This document shows, one piece after another, positions 27,043 to 37,810 of a stretch of DNA of 64,000 nt. The stretch is taken from assembly GCF_000295955.2 (NCBI RefSeq), contig NZ_ALXE01000019.1:310001-374000 (forward strand). The letters are read 5' to 3'. The notes beneath the pieces were generated by a model. It was not told the DNA's origin and made no database searches. It saw only the letters and a list, made by a program, of their open reading frames with translations. The position numbers and the translations under genes are program-made. This DNA is from Pantoea sp. A4. Lineage in GTDB: Bacteria > Pseudomonadota > Gammaproteobacteria > Enterobacterales > Enterobacteriaceae. Every line of letters starts with the position of its first letter. Position 1 is the first letter of the stretch.

Positions 27043-27492
27043 GGGAATGTCCTCACTATTATAAATAAAAGTGATCGGGCTGTGTGGAGGTAAATCTAAC
27101 GCATGAATACTAAAATGGCTGTAATGTTATGTCAAAGTATTACAGCAGTGCGGGTAATGTCAAACATATCATTTTTTAATTAATTTTCATTATACTATTT
27201 AAAAATCATTGTATTAGCGAAAATACCACGTTAAATATCGCATTAACGAATAAAAAGAGAGATTTGTTTTATGTGGGTGACAGTTTCAGTGGTAAATCAT
27301 CTATATCGCAGATTTTCCTCTTTGAATATGAAGATGACTTTCACTATTTTTCAATGTCATAGCTTATTTAGCCAATAGCATTACCCTCTGGCCAACGGGT
27401 TATAAAACCGAAATGTTTTACTCTTTATCGGACATTCAAACCTGCAACAGGATTAATATCACATTAGAACTAATAGATTGTTGATGTTATGC
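27043..27492. other. AT-rich gap between the amidase cluster and the amine operon
   Basis: It should contain the promoter of the amidase cluster on the minus strand. A 36-codon plus-strand frame from the ATG at 27270, with GAGAG upstream, is too weak to call. Nothing else is seen. Confidence 0.35.
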
Positions 27493-28425
27493 CTATCCCC
27501 TACGCCACAGGCTCGGGCTTACGCCATAGGCCCGCTTAAAAGCATGGCTAAACCAGGTGGCATCTGAAAAGCCCCACATAAATGCCAGTTCGGTGATGTT
27601 TTTATCATGGAAGGCGGGATCGCGCAGGCTGCTGGCAATACGCTTCATGCGCTCCTGTTGGATATATTTCGCGGGCGTGCTGCCATGCAGTGAAAATAGC
27701 CGCTGTACCTGCCGACGTGAAACGCTGAAATGGCGGGCGATCAAATCCGGGCTGAGCTGTGGGTTATTGAGGTTGGCATCAATAAAAGCCTGCATACACT
27801 GCCAGCGCTGCTGGGTAGAGGTACTGTTCGGTAACGCAGCGGGATCATCATGGGGCGATTGCTGCCAGCTGGCAGCCACTAGCGTCAGCAACACCTGTTG
27901 CAGTGATTCCTGCGTACCCTGCTGCTCACCAAATTCATGCAAATAGTCGTGACAGGACTGGCGAATCAGGTCTCGCAGCATCCGGCCGCTCAGGGTCTGG
28001 CAGCTCAGCTTACGAAACAGCGAACCAGAATGATTGAGCAACTGCTGTAATTCCGCGCGGGGGAGATGAATAGAGGCATGGGTAATCAGCCCTTCAGGCA
28101 CAATTTCACACGCACTGATGGTGTCCAGCAGCAGGAGTTCGCCCTGCCCTAGGTGGCATTTGATATCACCTTGCTCAATCCAGCTTTCGCCCTGCACCTG
28201 GTAAATCAGGAAACAGTGCGCATTTGCATGTGCCGGTGAGCCCGCAATGCGCCCGGCGTTAGTCCGAATCAGGGTGAAACCGATCCCCGCCAATTCGCGG
28301 TACACGATATCGCCAATAAACAGCGAATGAGTCTGTGCTGGCTGGGCGTGAAAGGTGCCGCACACCTGCCGCAGAGCAGAATTCCACGCCATTACATCCG
28401 TGGTATGACAGGTTGCTGGCAGCAT
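27493..28425 (-). CDS. FeaR-like AraC-family transcriptional regulator
   Basis: A 310-residue regulator with an N-terminal ligand-binding domain and a C-terminal AraC double helix-turn-helix (LSPDLIARHFSVSRRQVQRLF and NITELAFMWGFSDATWFSHAFKRAYGVSP). The N-terminal features LFIGDIVYRELAGIGF and LGQGELLLLDTISACEI resemble FeaR, which activates the tyramine/phenylethylamine genes of E. coli. It is the last gene of a minus-strand cluster with aldehyde dehydrogenase, permease and FAD oxidoreductase, which supports a role in amine catabolism. The inducer is unknown. Confidence 0.8.
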   Translation of the reverse strand: MLPATCHTTDVMAWNSALRQVCGTFHAQPAQTHSLFIGDIVYRELAGIGFTLIRTNAGRIAGSPAHANAHCFLIYQVQGESWIEQGDIKCHLGQGELLLLDTISACEIVPEGLITHASIHLPRAELQQLLNHSGSLFRKLSCQTLSGRMLRDLIRQSCHDYLHEFGEQQGTQESLQQVLLTLVAASWQQSPHDDPAALPNSTSTQQRWQCMQAFIDANLNNPQLSPDLIARHFSVSRRQVQRLFSLHGSTPAKYIQQERMKRIASSLRDPAFHDKNITELAFMWGFSDATWFSHAFKRAYGVSPSLWRRG

Positions 28426-28481
28426 CTCACTCCCTCAGGCTTTATCCAGCTGGCAGCCGCTGCTGCCAGCAGGCGAACACA

Positions 28482-29969
28482 TCAGTGGCGAATAATCACT
28501 GATTTCAGTTCGGTATAGTCATTGATAAACGCAGAACCAAATTCGCGGCCAATCCCTGAAGCCTTCGCTCCGCCAAAAGGCACCGCCGGATCGAGGAAGG
28601 TGTGCATATTCACCCAAACCGTACCCGCTTCAATACGTGGAACATAGTTCAGCGCCTTACTCAGGTCGCTGGTCCACAAACTGGCCGACAAACCGTATGG
28701 CGTGGCATTGAACAGACGCAGCAACTCTTCTTCATCATCATAGGCGTAGAAAGTGGCCACCGGGCCGAAGGTTTCCTCATTCAGCAAGCTGGCACCGGCG
28801 TCCGTCACGCGGATCACCGTCGGCTTAACAAAGTAACCCGGCCCTTCCAGCGACTCTCCGCCATACACCACTTCATCCCCTTCACTGCGCGCCTGGCGGA
28901 AGAACTGATTAATCTTGTCGAAATGCGCCTGATTCGAGAGCGGACCGAACTGCGTTTCCTCATCCATTGGGTCGCCAATTTTCAGGGTTGCCAGTGCCTG
29001 TGAAAGTTTTTCCAGCGTCTCATCAATGCGTGAACGGTGGATAAAGAAGCGCTCGCCCGCTGCACACACTTGTCCCTGATGAACAAAACCGGCTTCCAGA
29101 ATACCCGCAACGGCGGTATCCGCATCCACATCCGGCAGGAAACCCACCGAGTTTTTGCCGCCCAGTTCCAGCGTTGCGCGGGTCAACTTCGCTTCCATAG
29201 CGCTGCGCCCGACCGCAATCCCGGTTGGCACAGAACCGGTGAAGCTGACTTTATTGGTGCCTGAATGTGCGATCAGTTGACGTCCGGCATCGCCGCCGCC
29301 ACACACCACGTTCAGCACACCGTCCGGCAAGCCGGCTTCGGTCGCCAGTTCCGCAATACGCAGCATAGTTAACGGCGTAAACTCACTGGCCTTGATGATG
29401 CTGGTACAGCCCGTCGCCAGCGCTGAGGCAAACTTCCATACCGCAATCATGATAGAGAAGTTCCACGGCACAATCCCCACCACCACACCAACAGGTTCAC
29501 GACGGGTAAAGGCGCTGTAACGCTCGCCGTTAAAGGACGGCAGTGACGGGGTGATGGTTTCACCGTTGATACGTGTTGCAGCGCCAGCATAGTAGCGCAG
29601 GAAATTAACCGCCTGATCCACTTCAAAAGCACGGGAAATCTGAATAATTTTCCCTGACTGGCTGGTTTCGATTTGCGCCAGTTCTTCGCGGTTTTGCGTA
29701 AACAGATCGGCCAGACGCAACAGGAAATTGCCACGTTCAGCCGGAGTAGTCTTCGCCCATGCGCCATGAAACGCACGACGGCTTGAGGCCACTGCGGCAT
29801 CCACTTCCTCGCTGGTCGCATCTGCGATTGAGGCGATAGGCGCGCCGGTTGCGGGATTCACCACCGCAATACGCGCACCGCTGCCCGCCACGGCTTTACC
29901 ATCGATAAAGTGGCCATGCTGACGGGCCAGGAAGGCTTCAACCTGCGGTAATAATGAAACAACAGCCAT
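28482..29969 (-). CDS. NAD(P)-dependent aldehyde dehydrogenase (FeaB/phenylacetaldehyde dehydrogenase-like)
   Basis: A 495-residue class ALDH enzyme. The NAD-binding FTGSVPTGIAVG, the catalytic-Glu motif LELGGKN and GQVCAAGERFF with Cys302 are all present, as are PWNFSIMIAVWK and NEETFGPVATF. The ATG at 29969 has GGAG at good spacing; the frame opens further upstream (30011) without one. It would oxidise the aldehyde made by the neighbouring FAD oxidoreductase to a carboxylic acid. The FeaR-like regulator suggests an aromatic aldehyde, but the substrate cannot be fixed from sequence. Confidence 0.88.
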   Translation of the reverse strand: MAVVSLLPQVEAFLARQHGHFIDGKAVAGSGARIAVVNPATGAPIASIADATSEEVDAAVASSRRAFHGAWAKTTPAERGNFLLRLADLFTQNREELAQIETSQSGKIIQISRAFEVDQAVNFLRYYAGAATRINGETITPSLPSFNGERYSAFTRREPVGVVVGIVPWNFSIMIAVWKFASALATGCTSIIKASEFTPLTMLRIAELATEAGLPDGVLNVVCGGGDAGRQLIAHSGTNKVSFTGSVPTGIAVGRSAMEAKLTRATLELGGKNSVGFLPDVDADTAVAGILEAGFVHQGQVCAAGERFFIHRSRIDETLEKLSQALATLKIGDPMDEETQFGPLSNQAHFDKINQFFRQARSEGDEVVYGGESLEGPGYFVKPTVIRVTDAGASLLNEETFGPVATFYAYDDEEELLRLFNATPYGLSASLWTSDLSKALNYVPRIEAGTVWVNMHTFLDPAVPFGGAKASGIGREFGSAFINDYTELKSVIIRH

Positions 29970-30028
29970 ATTGATAACTCCATACTCAAAGAGGTTGACC
30001 GACCACTGCAAAGTGCTCGAGCGAAAAA

Positions 30029-31474
30029 TTACACTTCGTTATTTAAAGATTGCCCTAAGTTGGCATACTCAGCAGGCCGATAGCGCCGCAGCCAAATGGC
30101 CACTAATGCGCCGTACAGTGCGATAAGCACCAGGCCTGACGGAATCAGCCAGTCCAGCACGGGGACACCCCCCGTCAGTAAATCCATGTTCATGACAATC
30201 AAAATCACTCCAAAGCCCATGGCACCGATCGCCAACAAGGGCGCGACTAAACGCTGCCACAGGTTGGTATGACGCCGGTTACCTTTGAAGTAACCAATCA
30301 CCGCACAGGATGTCAGCACCTGTACGCTGAGAATGCCCAGTGCTGCTGGTGCACTGCCTATCGGTAGCAGTCCGGTCATGGGATTAATATGGTGTAATCC
30401 ACATGCCAGTAATAGAACAAAATGGACAAGACTTAAAATCAGGCTGGCCAGCCAAGGTGTTTTGTGACGCGAATGCAACCGGGCAAAATGTGACAGGAAT
30501 ACACCCTCGCGTCCCAGCGCATACAGGTAGCGTGAGAGCGTGTTTTGCAGGCTAAGCACAATGGAGAACAGGCTGGTAATCAGCAGCACATTCATCACCA
30601 CGGCCAGCCAACCGCCCACATTGCGTTCAGCCGCGATGAACCACACATCGCCCGGATGGGCGGTGACCTGCTGCAAAATGTTTGACGGGCCAAAACTCAG
30701 GATGAGCAGCCAGGAGGAGCACACCAACAGTGCGGTGATCAGAATCACGGCAATATAGGTGGCATTAGGCACCGTACGTTCCGGATTGCGCGCCTCCTCT
30801 GAATAAATCGCGGTGGTTTCAATCCCCATAAAGGAGCTGGCGACAAAAACAAACACCGCTCCCACGCCGTGCGACATAAAACTTCCCACGGTAAAGGATT
30901 CGGTACTGAAACCCGCTGGCCCCCCACCGTGCAGCACGCCCCCGAGATCAAACAGAGAAATGACGATCACTTCCAGCGTCATAAACAGGCCCAGCGCTTT
31001 GCCATTCACCGCGACATTGCGCGTGCTGAGCAGTTGCACCACCAGCACCACAAACAGGCTGCAACACCACCAGGGCAGTGCAAGCCCCGCCAGCCCCAGC
31101 CCGTGGGCAAGGAAGAAACCAATCATGCCGTAGCAGGCGATTTGTAATCCGGCATAGGCCACAATCGCCAGAAAAGCGGCTGCGGTGCCCGCCGGTCTTC
31201 CCAGCCCATTGGCTACGTAAGCATAGAACGCACCGGTATTGCGGATGTAACGGCTCATCGCCACAAAACCGACACAAAACAACAGATAAACACCGCCAGC
31301 GACCAAGTAGGCGCTGGGCAAACCAATACCGTTCCCTAATAAAATCGCCGTGGGTGCAACGCCCACCAGTCCTGTCAGTGGACCGTTGGTCGCCAGCACA
31401 AAAAACACCAGGCTCCATAGGCCGATTGCATTACGATTCAGCCCACTGTTGGCTGTCGTGACATTATTTGTCAT
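30029..31474 (-). CDS. APC-family amino acid/amine permease
   Basis: A 481-residue integral membrane protein with about 12 hydrophobic segments. The N-terminal LWSLVFFVLATNGPLTGLVGVAPTA and the conserved SSFMGIETTAIYSEEARNPERTVPNA are APC-superfamily motifs. The ATG at 31474 is preferred over an in-frame ATG 13 codons upstream, because the extra residues are charged and unlike a permease start. In this operon it should import the amine substrate. Confidence 0.85.
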   Translation of the reverse strand: MTNNVTTANSGLNRNAIGLWSLVFFVLATNGPLTGLVGVAPTAILLGNGIGLPSAYLVAGGVYLLFCVGFVAMSRYIRNTGAFYAYVANGLGRPAGTAAAFLAIVAYAGLQIACYGMIGFFLAHGLGLAGLALPWWCCSLFVVLVVQLLSTRNVAVNGKALGLFMTLEVIVISLFDLGGVLHGGGPAGFSTESFTVGSFMSHGVGAVFVFVASSFMGIETTAIYSEEARNPERTVPNATYIAVILITALLVCSSWLLILSFGPSNILQQVTAHPGDVWFIAAERNVGGWLAVVMNVLLITSLFSIVLSLQNTLSRYLYALGREGVFLSHFARLHSRHKTPWLASLILSLVHFVLLLACGLHHINPMTGLLPIGSAPAALGILSVQVLTSCAVIGYFKGNRRHTNLWQRLVAPLLAIGAMGFGVILIVMNMDLLTGGVPVLDWLIPSGLVLIALYGALVAIWLRRYRPAEYANLGQSLNNEV

Positions 31475-31534
31475 TCTCTGTTTTCCCTGTCCCCTGCCAT
31501 GCAAAACGGGCACCTGAGTGCCCGCTGCATGTTG

Positions 31535-31909
31535 TTACGCTGGTACTACTGCGTAGTAGTGCTTGGTGTAACCGGCTGAAACCACTTCCCACAGCGTGGA
31601 AGTGCCCGCAGTGATGAACCAGCTGTCACCGGCCTTGTAAAAGTGGGTTTCACCGGTGGATTCATCGGTGATTTTGACTTCACCCCAGGTGATAGTGGCC
31701 TGCTCGTCAAACGGATAGACCAGACGATAGCGCCCTTTAGTGGTGCCAAAGTAACCGGCATTAATCGGGTCTGTTGGCGTACCGTGGGTCGGCTTAACGT
31801 AGAATTTCACGTCGCCACCTTCAAAAATGTCTGCGCCTAGCGCGGCCAGGCTGCCCGCTTCGTGTAAATCGGCCAGAGTGATGCCAGACTGGAGTTTGGT
31901 TAAAGCCAT
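31535..31909 (-). CDS. small cupin-domain protein
   Basis: A 124-residue single-domain cupin (EutQ/DUF861-like). The pattern PFDEQATITWGEVKITDESTGETHFYKAGDSWFITAGTSTLWEV follows the two beta-barrel cupin motifs, though metal-binding histidines are few. The ATG at 31909 has AGGAT nearby; the longer frame to 32008 overlaps the upstream gene. Its position between the FAD oxidoreductase and the permease suggests an auxiliary role in the same pathway; its reaction is unknown. Confidence 0.75.
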   Translation of the reverse strand: MALTKLQSGITLADLHEAGSLAALGADIFEGGDVKFYVKPTHGTPTDPINAGYFGTTKGRYRLVYPFDEQATITWGEVKITDESTGETHFYKAGDSWFITAGTSTLWEVVSAGYTKHYYAVVPA

Positions 31910-31950
31910 GGAAAGATCCTCATAGTGAAAAAATGACAGGCTGGCGGTGC

Positions 31951-33252
31951 TTAACGGCGACCGTGCAAATAGCCTGAAGACTGGTGAAGAATTTTGCCCA
32001 GAGAGCACAGCAGTGCACGGTGGCGATCTTTGCCGGGAATGGCCGGATGGCTGACGGCGCTGATCAGGCGATAGCGCTCAGATTCGCCCAGAATCCCCTC
32101 TGCCAGAATTTTGCAGATGATCTGACTCGGAGTGACGCCAAAGCCGGAGTACCCCTGGACATAAAACACATTAGGCCGCCCAACCAGCGATCCGATCTGC
32201 GGGAACAGGTTGGTGGTGGCCGCCATGGGGCCACCCCACGCCAGATCGATCTCGACGTTGTGGAGGTACGGGAACACTTCCAGCATCAGCTTGCGGTTCC
32301 ACGCTTTAAGATCCTGCGGAATGTGCTCAATTAATGCCGTCGATGAGCCAAACATCAGGCGATTGTCGTTGGTCACACGGAAGTAGTTGATGACGGGACG
32401 AATATCGCTGTAGGCACCGCGAATCGGGCTGATGCGGCGAATCAGCTCATCGCTGAGGGGTTCAGTCACCGAGTTATAGGCGTAGACATTAATGGTGCTG
32501 CGGTGCAGTTCCGGCTCCAGGTGGTTATTGAAGCCATCCACCGCCCACACCAGTTTGCTGGCGCGTACGCTGCCTTTCGCCGTCCGGACTTCGACCCGGT
32601 CGCCATAGGTCACTTCCAGTGCCGGGCTGTATTCGAAAATCTTAACGCCATAGACGTCGCGCAGCGCCTGGGCTTCCCCCAGCAGCAGGTTCAGTGAGTG
32701 AACATGCCCGCCACCGCTGTGAAACAGCGCTGAGTGGTACACGTCAGAATCGATGATCTGTTTAACCTGCGGGCCAGCCAGATAGCGAATGTCATAGCCT
32801 GAACCCAGCGACTGAAACTCTTTTTCCCATGCTTGCAGCGTTTTCGCCTGGCGCGCGTTGTACGCCAGGTAGCCATAACCGCTGCAAAAATCGGCATCAA
32901 TGTTATAGCGAGCGATGCGATCGCGCATGATTTGTGGGCCGACATCACTGAGAGCAAAAATCGCCTTTAGCCCCTCAACGCCGACATCTTTCTTGATGGC
33001 ATCCAGATCGTGACCGATACCGGCCATCACCTGTCCACCATTACGGCTGGTCCCGCCGTAGCCCAGATAACGCGCCTCCAGCACCACGGTGTTGGTAATG
33101 CCCTGTTCTGCCAACTCCAGCGCCGTGTGAATGCCGGAGAATCCGCCGCCGATAATCACCACATCGGCATCAATGTCCTGTTCCAGAGAGGGAAAACTCA
33201 GCGCGTACTTTTTGGTTGCTGTGTAGTAAGTCGCCTGTTCATCAACATGCAT
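31951..33252 (-). CDS. FAD-dependent amine oxidoreductase (DAO family, PuuB-like)
   Basis: A 433-residue flavoprotein. The Rossmann motif DVVIIGGGFSGIHTALELAEQG near residue 30 binds FAD, GGTSRNGGQV is the usual second contact, and the C-terminal FYVQGYSGFGVTPSQ closes the site. Similarity is to gamma-glutamylputrescine oxidase and related enzymes that oxidise an amine to an aldehyde and ammonia. It is the first gene of the operon, with the aldehyde dehydrogenase further down, forming an amine-to-acid route. Confidence 0.82.
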   Translation of the reverse strand: MHVDEQATYYTATKKYALSFPSLEQDIDADVVIIGGGFSGIHTALELAEQGITNTVVLEARYLGYGGTSRNGGQVMAGIGHDLDAIKKDVGVEGLKAIFALSDVGPQIMRDRIARYNIDADFCSGYGYLAYNARQAKTLQAWEKEFQSLGSGYDIRYLAGPQVKQIIDSDVYHSALFHSGGGHVHSLNLLLGEAQALRDVYGVKIFEYSPALEVTYGDRVEVRTAKGSVRASKLVWAVDGFNNHLEPELHRSTINVYAYNSVTEPLSDELIRRISPIRGAYSDIRPVINYFRVTNDNRLMFGSSTALIEHIPQDLKAWNRKLMLEVFPYLHNVEIDLAWGGPMAATTNLFPQIGSLVGRPNVFYVQGYSGFGVTPSQIICKILAEGILGESERYRLISAVSHPAIPGKDRHRALLCSLGKILHQSSGYLHGRR

Positions 33253-33458
33253 GCTTTTACCCGCCTTTTATCTTTCGCTTCAATCCCGAGGTGTTAAATC
33301 AAACGAAACACTGTCTGCGCCATTTATCGCATGTTGTCTGACAGGGTGCTTGTCTGGGAGAGACAGGGAGGTTGTGTTTTTGTACCGAGGCAGGCGAAAG
33401 CGTGAAATATGCGCCAGGATTGTCGCGCAGCTCACATTTTATAACCGGGGAAGGGATC

Positions 33459-33484
33459 AAAAAAGGGCGTCAATCGACGCCCTT
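33459..33484 (-). terminator. zwf terminator
   Basis: Read on the minus strand, AAGGGCGTC and GACGCCCTT form a nine-pair stem with a four-base loop followed by six T, 23 bases after the zwf stop. Confidence 0.88.
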
Positions 33485-33507
33485 AAGGGAAGCATTAAGG
33501 CAGGGGA

Positions 33508-34983
33508 TTACTCGAACTCGTTCCAGGAACGGCCATCACGGGTGATCATGGCAACGGACGCCACTGGACCCCAGGTACCCGCCTGGTAAGGCTTCGGCGC
33601 ATCAGCATCTGCGTTCCATGCATTGATGATGGAGTCAACCCACGTCCACGCGGCTTCGACTTCATCACGGCGAACGAACAGTGCCTGAATACCGCGCATG
33701 CTCTCCAGCAGCAGACGCTCATAAGCATCCGCCAGGTGCGACTGGTTAAAGGTCTCTGAGTAGCTTAAGTCCAGTTTGGTGGTTTGCAGCTTATGCTTGT
33801 GATCCAGACCCGGTACTTTGTTCAGGATCTCGATATCTACCCCTTCATCCGGCTGCAAACGAATGGTCAGTTTGTTCTGCGGCAATTCAGCGTAGGAGTC
33901 TTTGAACAGGTTCATCTCTGGGTTCTTGAAGTAAACCACCACTTCAGAGCATTTGGTCGGCAGACGTTTACCGGTGCGCAGGTAGAATGGCACGCCCGCC
34001 CAACGCCAGTTGTCGATATCAACACGGATCGCGACGAAGGTTTCTGTGGCGCTGGCTTTGTTAGCGCCCTCTTCTTCCAGATAACCTGGCACTTTACGGC
34101 CCTGCACGAAGCCCGCAGTGTACTGACCGCGTACGGTTTTATCGCGCACGTTGGTTTGGTCGATGCGGCGCAGTGAGCGCAGCACTTTCACTTTCTCATC
34201 GCGAATCGCATCAGCGCTGAGATCGGAAGGTGGAGACATGGCAATCATGGTCAGAATTTGCAGCAAGTGGTTCTGAATCATGTCGCGCATCTGACCCGCC
34301 TGGTCAAAGTAACCCCAGCGACCTTCGATCCCCACTTCCTCTGCCACGGTGATCTGCACGTGGTCGATGGTGCGGTTGTCCCAGTTGTTAACGAAGATCG
34401 AGTTGGCGAAACGCAGCGCCAGCAGGTTCAGGACGGTTTCTTTACCAAGATAGTGGTCGATACGGAAGACCTGGCTCTCTTCAAAGTACTCACCAACGGC
34501 ATCGTTGATCTCTTTTGAGGTCGCCAGTGAGGTTCCTAGGGGTTTTTCCATCACAACACGCGCTGGCTTAGCGTTGAGTTTGGCGGTGCCCAGCCCCTGG
34601 CAAATCGCACCGAAGGTGCTTGGCGGCATGGCAAAGTAGTTAATGGTGGCGCGTTTTTTCTGATCCAGCATCTTACCGAGACGCGGGAAATGCGTGGTGT
34701 CATTAACATCGAGGTTGCAGAAGTCGAGACGATTGCTGAGCTTATCCCACAGCGCTTCGTCAATCTTCTCTTTCATGAAGGTTTCCAGCGCTTCGCGTAC
34801 CACTTTGGTATACGCCGCCTTGTCCCACTCCGCACGGCCTACGCCGATGATGCGGGTATCTTCATGAATTTGTCCTGCTTTCTCTAACTGGTACAGTGAA
34901 GGCAACAGTTTCCGGCGTGCAAGATCGCCTTTGGCACCGAATATAACCAGATCGCATGCCTGGGCTGTTTGTGTTACCGCCAT
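33508..34983 (-). CDS. zwf: glucose-6-phosphate 1-dehydrogenase
   Basis: A 491-residue enzyme, the same length as E. coli Zwf. It oxidises glucose 6-phosphate to 6-phosphogluconolactone with NADP+, the first step of the oxidative pentose phosphate pathway. The nucleotide-binding [16 protein letters not shown] is at the N-terminus and the active-site signature RIDHYLGKE is in the middle. The ATG at 34983 is chosen over a longer frame to 35031 because it restores the family N-terminus ([16 protein letters not shown]). It diverges from hexR, whose product represses zwf in relatives. Confidence 0.97.
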   Translation of the reverse strand: MAVTQTAQACDLVIFGAKGDLARRKLLPSLYQLEKAGQIHEDTRIIGVGRAEWDKAAYTKVVREALETFMKEKIDEALWDKLSNRLDFCNLDVNDTTHFPRLGKMLDQKKRATINYFAMPPSTFGAICQGLGTAKLNAKPARVVMEKPLGTSLATSKEINDAVGEYFEESQVFRIDHYLGKETVLNLLALRFANSIFVNNWDNRTIDHVQITVAEEVGIEGRWGYFDQAGQMRDMIQNHLLQILTMIAMSPPSDLSADAIRDEKVKVLRSLRRIDQTNVRDKTVRGQYTAGFVQGRKVPGYLEEEGANKASATETFVAIRVDIDNWRWAGVPFYLRTGKRLPTKCSEVVVYFKNPEMNLFKDSYAELPQNKLTIRLQPDEGVDIEILNKVPGLDHKHKLQTTKLDLSYSETFNQSHLADAYERLLLESMRGIQALFVRRDEVEAAWTWVDSIINAWNADADAPKPYQAGTWGPVASVAMITRDGRSWNEFE

Positions 34984-35342
34984 TTTCCTCTCCTCGTTGC
35001 AGGATATACCCGAAATCGCAGGGCTGCGCATGTCGGGTCCATGTTGTAATTTTCTTTCAGCACAATGTACTTTTTTCCCTGCGCCAGGTAAACCGGAACA
35101 CCCGATTCAGCGGGCAACTCTCCACATATTTCGTGCTATTGGTCAGTATCTCCACGCTGATGTCAGGGGGATTACGGCCTTTTGGCTCAGTGAAAATGAG
35201 CAACCTGAGCAGTATGGCAAAAAATGGTTGGGTGAGTTTATCCATCGCTGCTCGTCAACCAACAACCCGCTATATTCGCGCGGCGTTCATGGTTAAGATG
35301 CTTCAGACAAATAAGATCAATAATGAACATGGCCCTCCGTGA
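34984..35342. promoter_or_regulatory. divergent zwf-hexR control region
   Basis: This 359-base gap holds the promoters of both genes. A partial HexR-box-like sequence, TGTAATTTTCTTTCA, lies at about 35045-35059; the consensus is a TGTAAT...ATTACA palindrome and only the left half fits. Known regulation of zwf by SoxS/MarA in relatives would also act here, but I could not assign those boxes. Confidence 0.45.
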
Positions 35343-36194
35343 ATGAACATACTGGAAAAAATTCAGGCGCAGCTTGATGCGCTAAGCAAATCCGAACGTA
35401 AAGTTGCCGAGCAGATCCTGGCACAACCCCAAGAATCCATGCACTCCAGCATCGCAACGCTGGCGAAAGCTGCACAGGTGAGCGAACCCACCGTGAACCG
35501 TTTTTGCCATCGCCTCGGCACCCGCGGATTTCCCGACTTTAAGCTGCAGCTGGCACAAAGCCTGGCGAAGCGCCAGAACAGTTGGGTCAGCCAGGATGTG
35601 GAAGAAAATGACAGCGTTGAGCGCTACAGCCTGAAGATTTTCGACTCTGCCCTCGCGGGGTTACACCAGGTGCGCCAGGAGCTGAATTTCAACGTGGTGC
35701 AACAGGCGGTCGCTCACCTCTCCTCGGCCAAGAAGATCACCTTCTTTGGACTGGGCGCGTCTGCGGTGGTGGCGCATGACGCCTTCAATAAATTCCTGCG
35801 CTTCAATCTGCCTGTCATCTGGTCAGACGATATTGTGATCCAGCGCATGAGTTGCATAAATAGTCAGCCTGGGGATGTGATTGTGCTGATCTCGCATACA
35901 GGTCGGACCAAAAATGTGATAGAACTGGCTCGACTGGCGCGTGTAACCGGTTCCACTGTGCTGGCGGTCACCTCACCGGGCACACCGCTGGCCGCTGAAG
36001 CCACGCTGGCTCTTACTCTGAATGTGCCTGAAGATACCGATGTTTTCCTGCCAATGGTGTCCCGGCTGGCGCAACTGACCGTGATTGATGTGCTGGCAAC
36101 CGGCTTTATTCTGGCTCGCGGCAGTGACTTCCGGGAAAACCTGAAACGGGTCAAAGAAGCGCTGAAAGATTCCCGGCTTGAGAAGCATCGCTAA
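35343..36194 (+). CDS. hexR: HexR, RpiR-family transcriptional regulator of central carbon metabolism
   Basis: A 283-residue regulator: an N-terminal RpiR helix-turn-helix (SERKVAEQILAQ...QVSEPTVNRFCHRLGTRGFPDFKLQLAQSLA) and a C-terminal SIS sugar-phosphate-binding domain (FFGLGASAVVAHDAFNKFLR, VIVLISHTGRTKNVIELA). It binds KDPG in relatives and represses genes such as zwf and edd. It is divergent from zwf and followed by pykA, the usual order. Confidence 0.95.
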   Translation: MNILEKIQAQLDALSKSERKVAEQILAQPQESMHSSIATLAKAAQVSEPTVNRFCHRLGTRGFPDFKLQLAQSLAKRQNSWVSQDVEENDSVERYSLKIFDSALAGLHQVRQELNFNVVQQAVAHLSSAKKITFFGLGASAVVAHDAFNKFLRFNLPVIWSDDIVIQRMSCINSQPGDVIVLISHTGRTKNVIELARLARVTGSTVLAVTSPGTPLAAEATLALTLNVPEDTDVFLPMVSRLAQLTVIDVLATGFILARGSDFRENLKRVKEALKDSRLEKHR

Positions 36195-36332
36195 TAAACA
36201 TCAGCTTTAGTTAAAAATAATTAACATCACATTTACAATGTGAGTCGTATCGCAATCCTGGTATCGTATAGAATAGTGAGCTTAACGTGCGCCTGACAAA
36301 AAGCGCACGAACATCAGCCAATGGAGCCCTTC

Positions 36333-37775
36333 ATGTCAAGACGTCTCAGAAGAACCAAGATCGTTACAACCCTCGGCCCGGCTACCGATCGTGATAATAA
36401 CCTCGAAAAGATTATTGCCGCAGGCGCTAACGTGGTACGACTGAACTTCTCCCACGGCACGCCGGAAGATCATAAACTTCGGGCAGATAAAGTACGTGAA
36501 ATCGCTGCAAAACTCGGCCGCCATGTGGCGATTCTGGGCGATTTGCAGGGGCCAAAAATTCGCGTATCCACCTTCAAAGAGGGCAAAGTTTTCCTCAATG
36601 TAGGCGACAAATTCCTGCTGGATGCCAACCTCAGCAAAGGTGAAGGCGATAAAGAACAAGTGGGCATCGACTATAAAGGTCTGCCTGCGGATGTGGTGCC
36701 AGGGGATGTCCTGCTGTTGGATGATGGCCGCGTACAGCTGAAAGTGCTGGAAGTACAAGGCATGAAAGTGTTCACGGAAGTGACCGTGGGTGGCCCGCTC
36801 TCCAATAACAAAGGCATCAACAAACTGGGTGGTGGCCTGTCGGCTGAAGCGCTGACCGAAAAAGACAAAGCCGATATCATCACCGCAGCCATGATTAACG
36901 TCGACTATCTGGCGGTCTCCTTCCCACGCTGTGGTGAAGACCTCAATTATGCTCGCCGCCTGGCGCGTGATGCAGGCTGTGAGGCAAAAATTGTCGCTAA
37001 AGTCGAGCGTGCAGAAGCCGTAGCCACCCAGGAAGCGATGGATGACATCATTCTGGCGTGTGATGTGGTGATGGTGGCGCGTGGCGATCTGGGTGTGGAA
37101 ATTGGTGACCCGGAACTGGTGGGGATTCAAAAAGCGTTGATTCGCCGCGCCCGTCAGCTTAACCGTACCATCATTACCGCGACACAGATGATGGAATCCA
37201 TGATCACCAACCCAATGCCAACCCGTGCAGAAGTCATGGACGTGGCGAACGCCGTGCTGGATGGTACAGATGCGGTCATGCTCTCAGCAGAAACCGCAGC
37301 GGGTCAGTACCCGGCAGAAACCGTCTCCGCGATGGCAAAAGTGTGTCTGGGTGCCGAAAAAATCCCTAGCGTTAACGTCTCTAAACACCGTCTCGACGTG
37401 CAGTTTGATAACGTTGAAGAGGCGATTGCAATGTCAGCCATGTATGCCGCTAACCACCTGCAAGGGGTTACCGCAATTATCACCATGACCGAATCAGGCC
37501 GCACGCCAATGATGACTTCGCGCATCACCTCTGGCCTGCCGATTTTCGCCATGTCACGTCATGAGCGCACGCTTAACCTGACAGCGTTATATCGTGGTGT
37601 AACCCCGGTTTATTTTGACAGTGTTAATGAGGGTGTAGCCGCCGCGCATGATGCGGTAAACTTGCTGCGCGATAAGGGCTTTTTGTTATCAGGCGATCTG
37701 GTCATTGTGACACAAGGTGACGTAATGGGCGCAACTGGCACCACCAACACCAGCCGGGTGTTGCGCGTCGACTAA
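36333..37775 (+). CDS. pykA: pyruvate kinase II
   Basis: A 480-residue glycolytic enzyme converting phosphoenolpyruvate and ADP to pyruvate and ATP; the AMP-activated isozyme. [13 protein letters not shown] is at the N-terminus, [17 protein letters not shown] and the signature [12 protein letters not shown] are in the barrel. The ATG at 36333 has GGAG eight bases upstream and matches the length of E. coli PykA. A terminator follows at 37811. Confidence 0.97.
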   Translation: MSRRLRRTKIVTTLGPATDRDNNLEKIIAAGANVVRLNFSHGTPEDHKLRADKVREIAAKLGRHVAILGDLQGPKIRVSTFKEGKVFLNVGDKFLLDANLSKGEGDKEQVGIDYKGLPADVVPGDVLLLDDGRVQLKVLEVQGMKVFTEVTVGGPLSNNKGINKLGGGLSAEALTEKDKADIITAAMINVDYLAVSFPRCGEDLNYARRLARDAGCEAKIVAKVERAEAVATQEAMDDIILACDVVMVARGDLGVEIGDPELVGIQKALIRRARQLNRTIITATQMMESMITNPMPTRAEVMDVANAVLDGTDAVMLSAETAAGQYPAETVSAMAKVCLGAEKIPSVNVSKHRLDVQFDNVEEAIAMSAMYAANHLQGVTAIITMTESGRTPMMTSRITSGLPIFAMSRHERTLNLTALYRGVTPVYFDSVNEGVAAAHDAVNLLRDKGFLLSGDLVIVTQGDVMGATGTTNTSRVLRVD

Positions 37776-37810
37776 GACCACAAGAAGTCACAATCTGTAG
37801 TTATGCTTAA

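Noticed and set aside
36336..37130. 264-codon frame opposite pykA
   Set aside because: It lies wholly antisense to a complete, well-recognised pyruvate kinase gene and follows its codon bias; a shadow frame.
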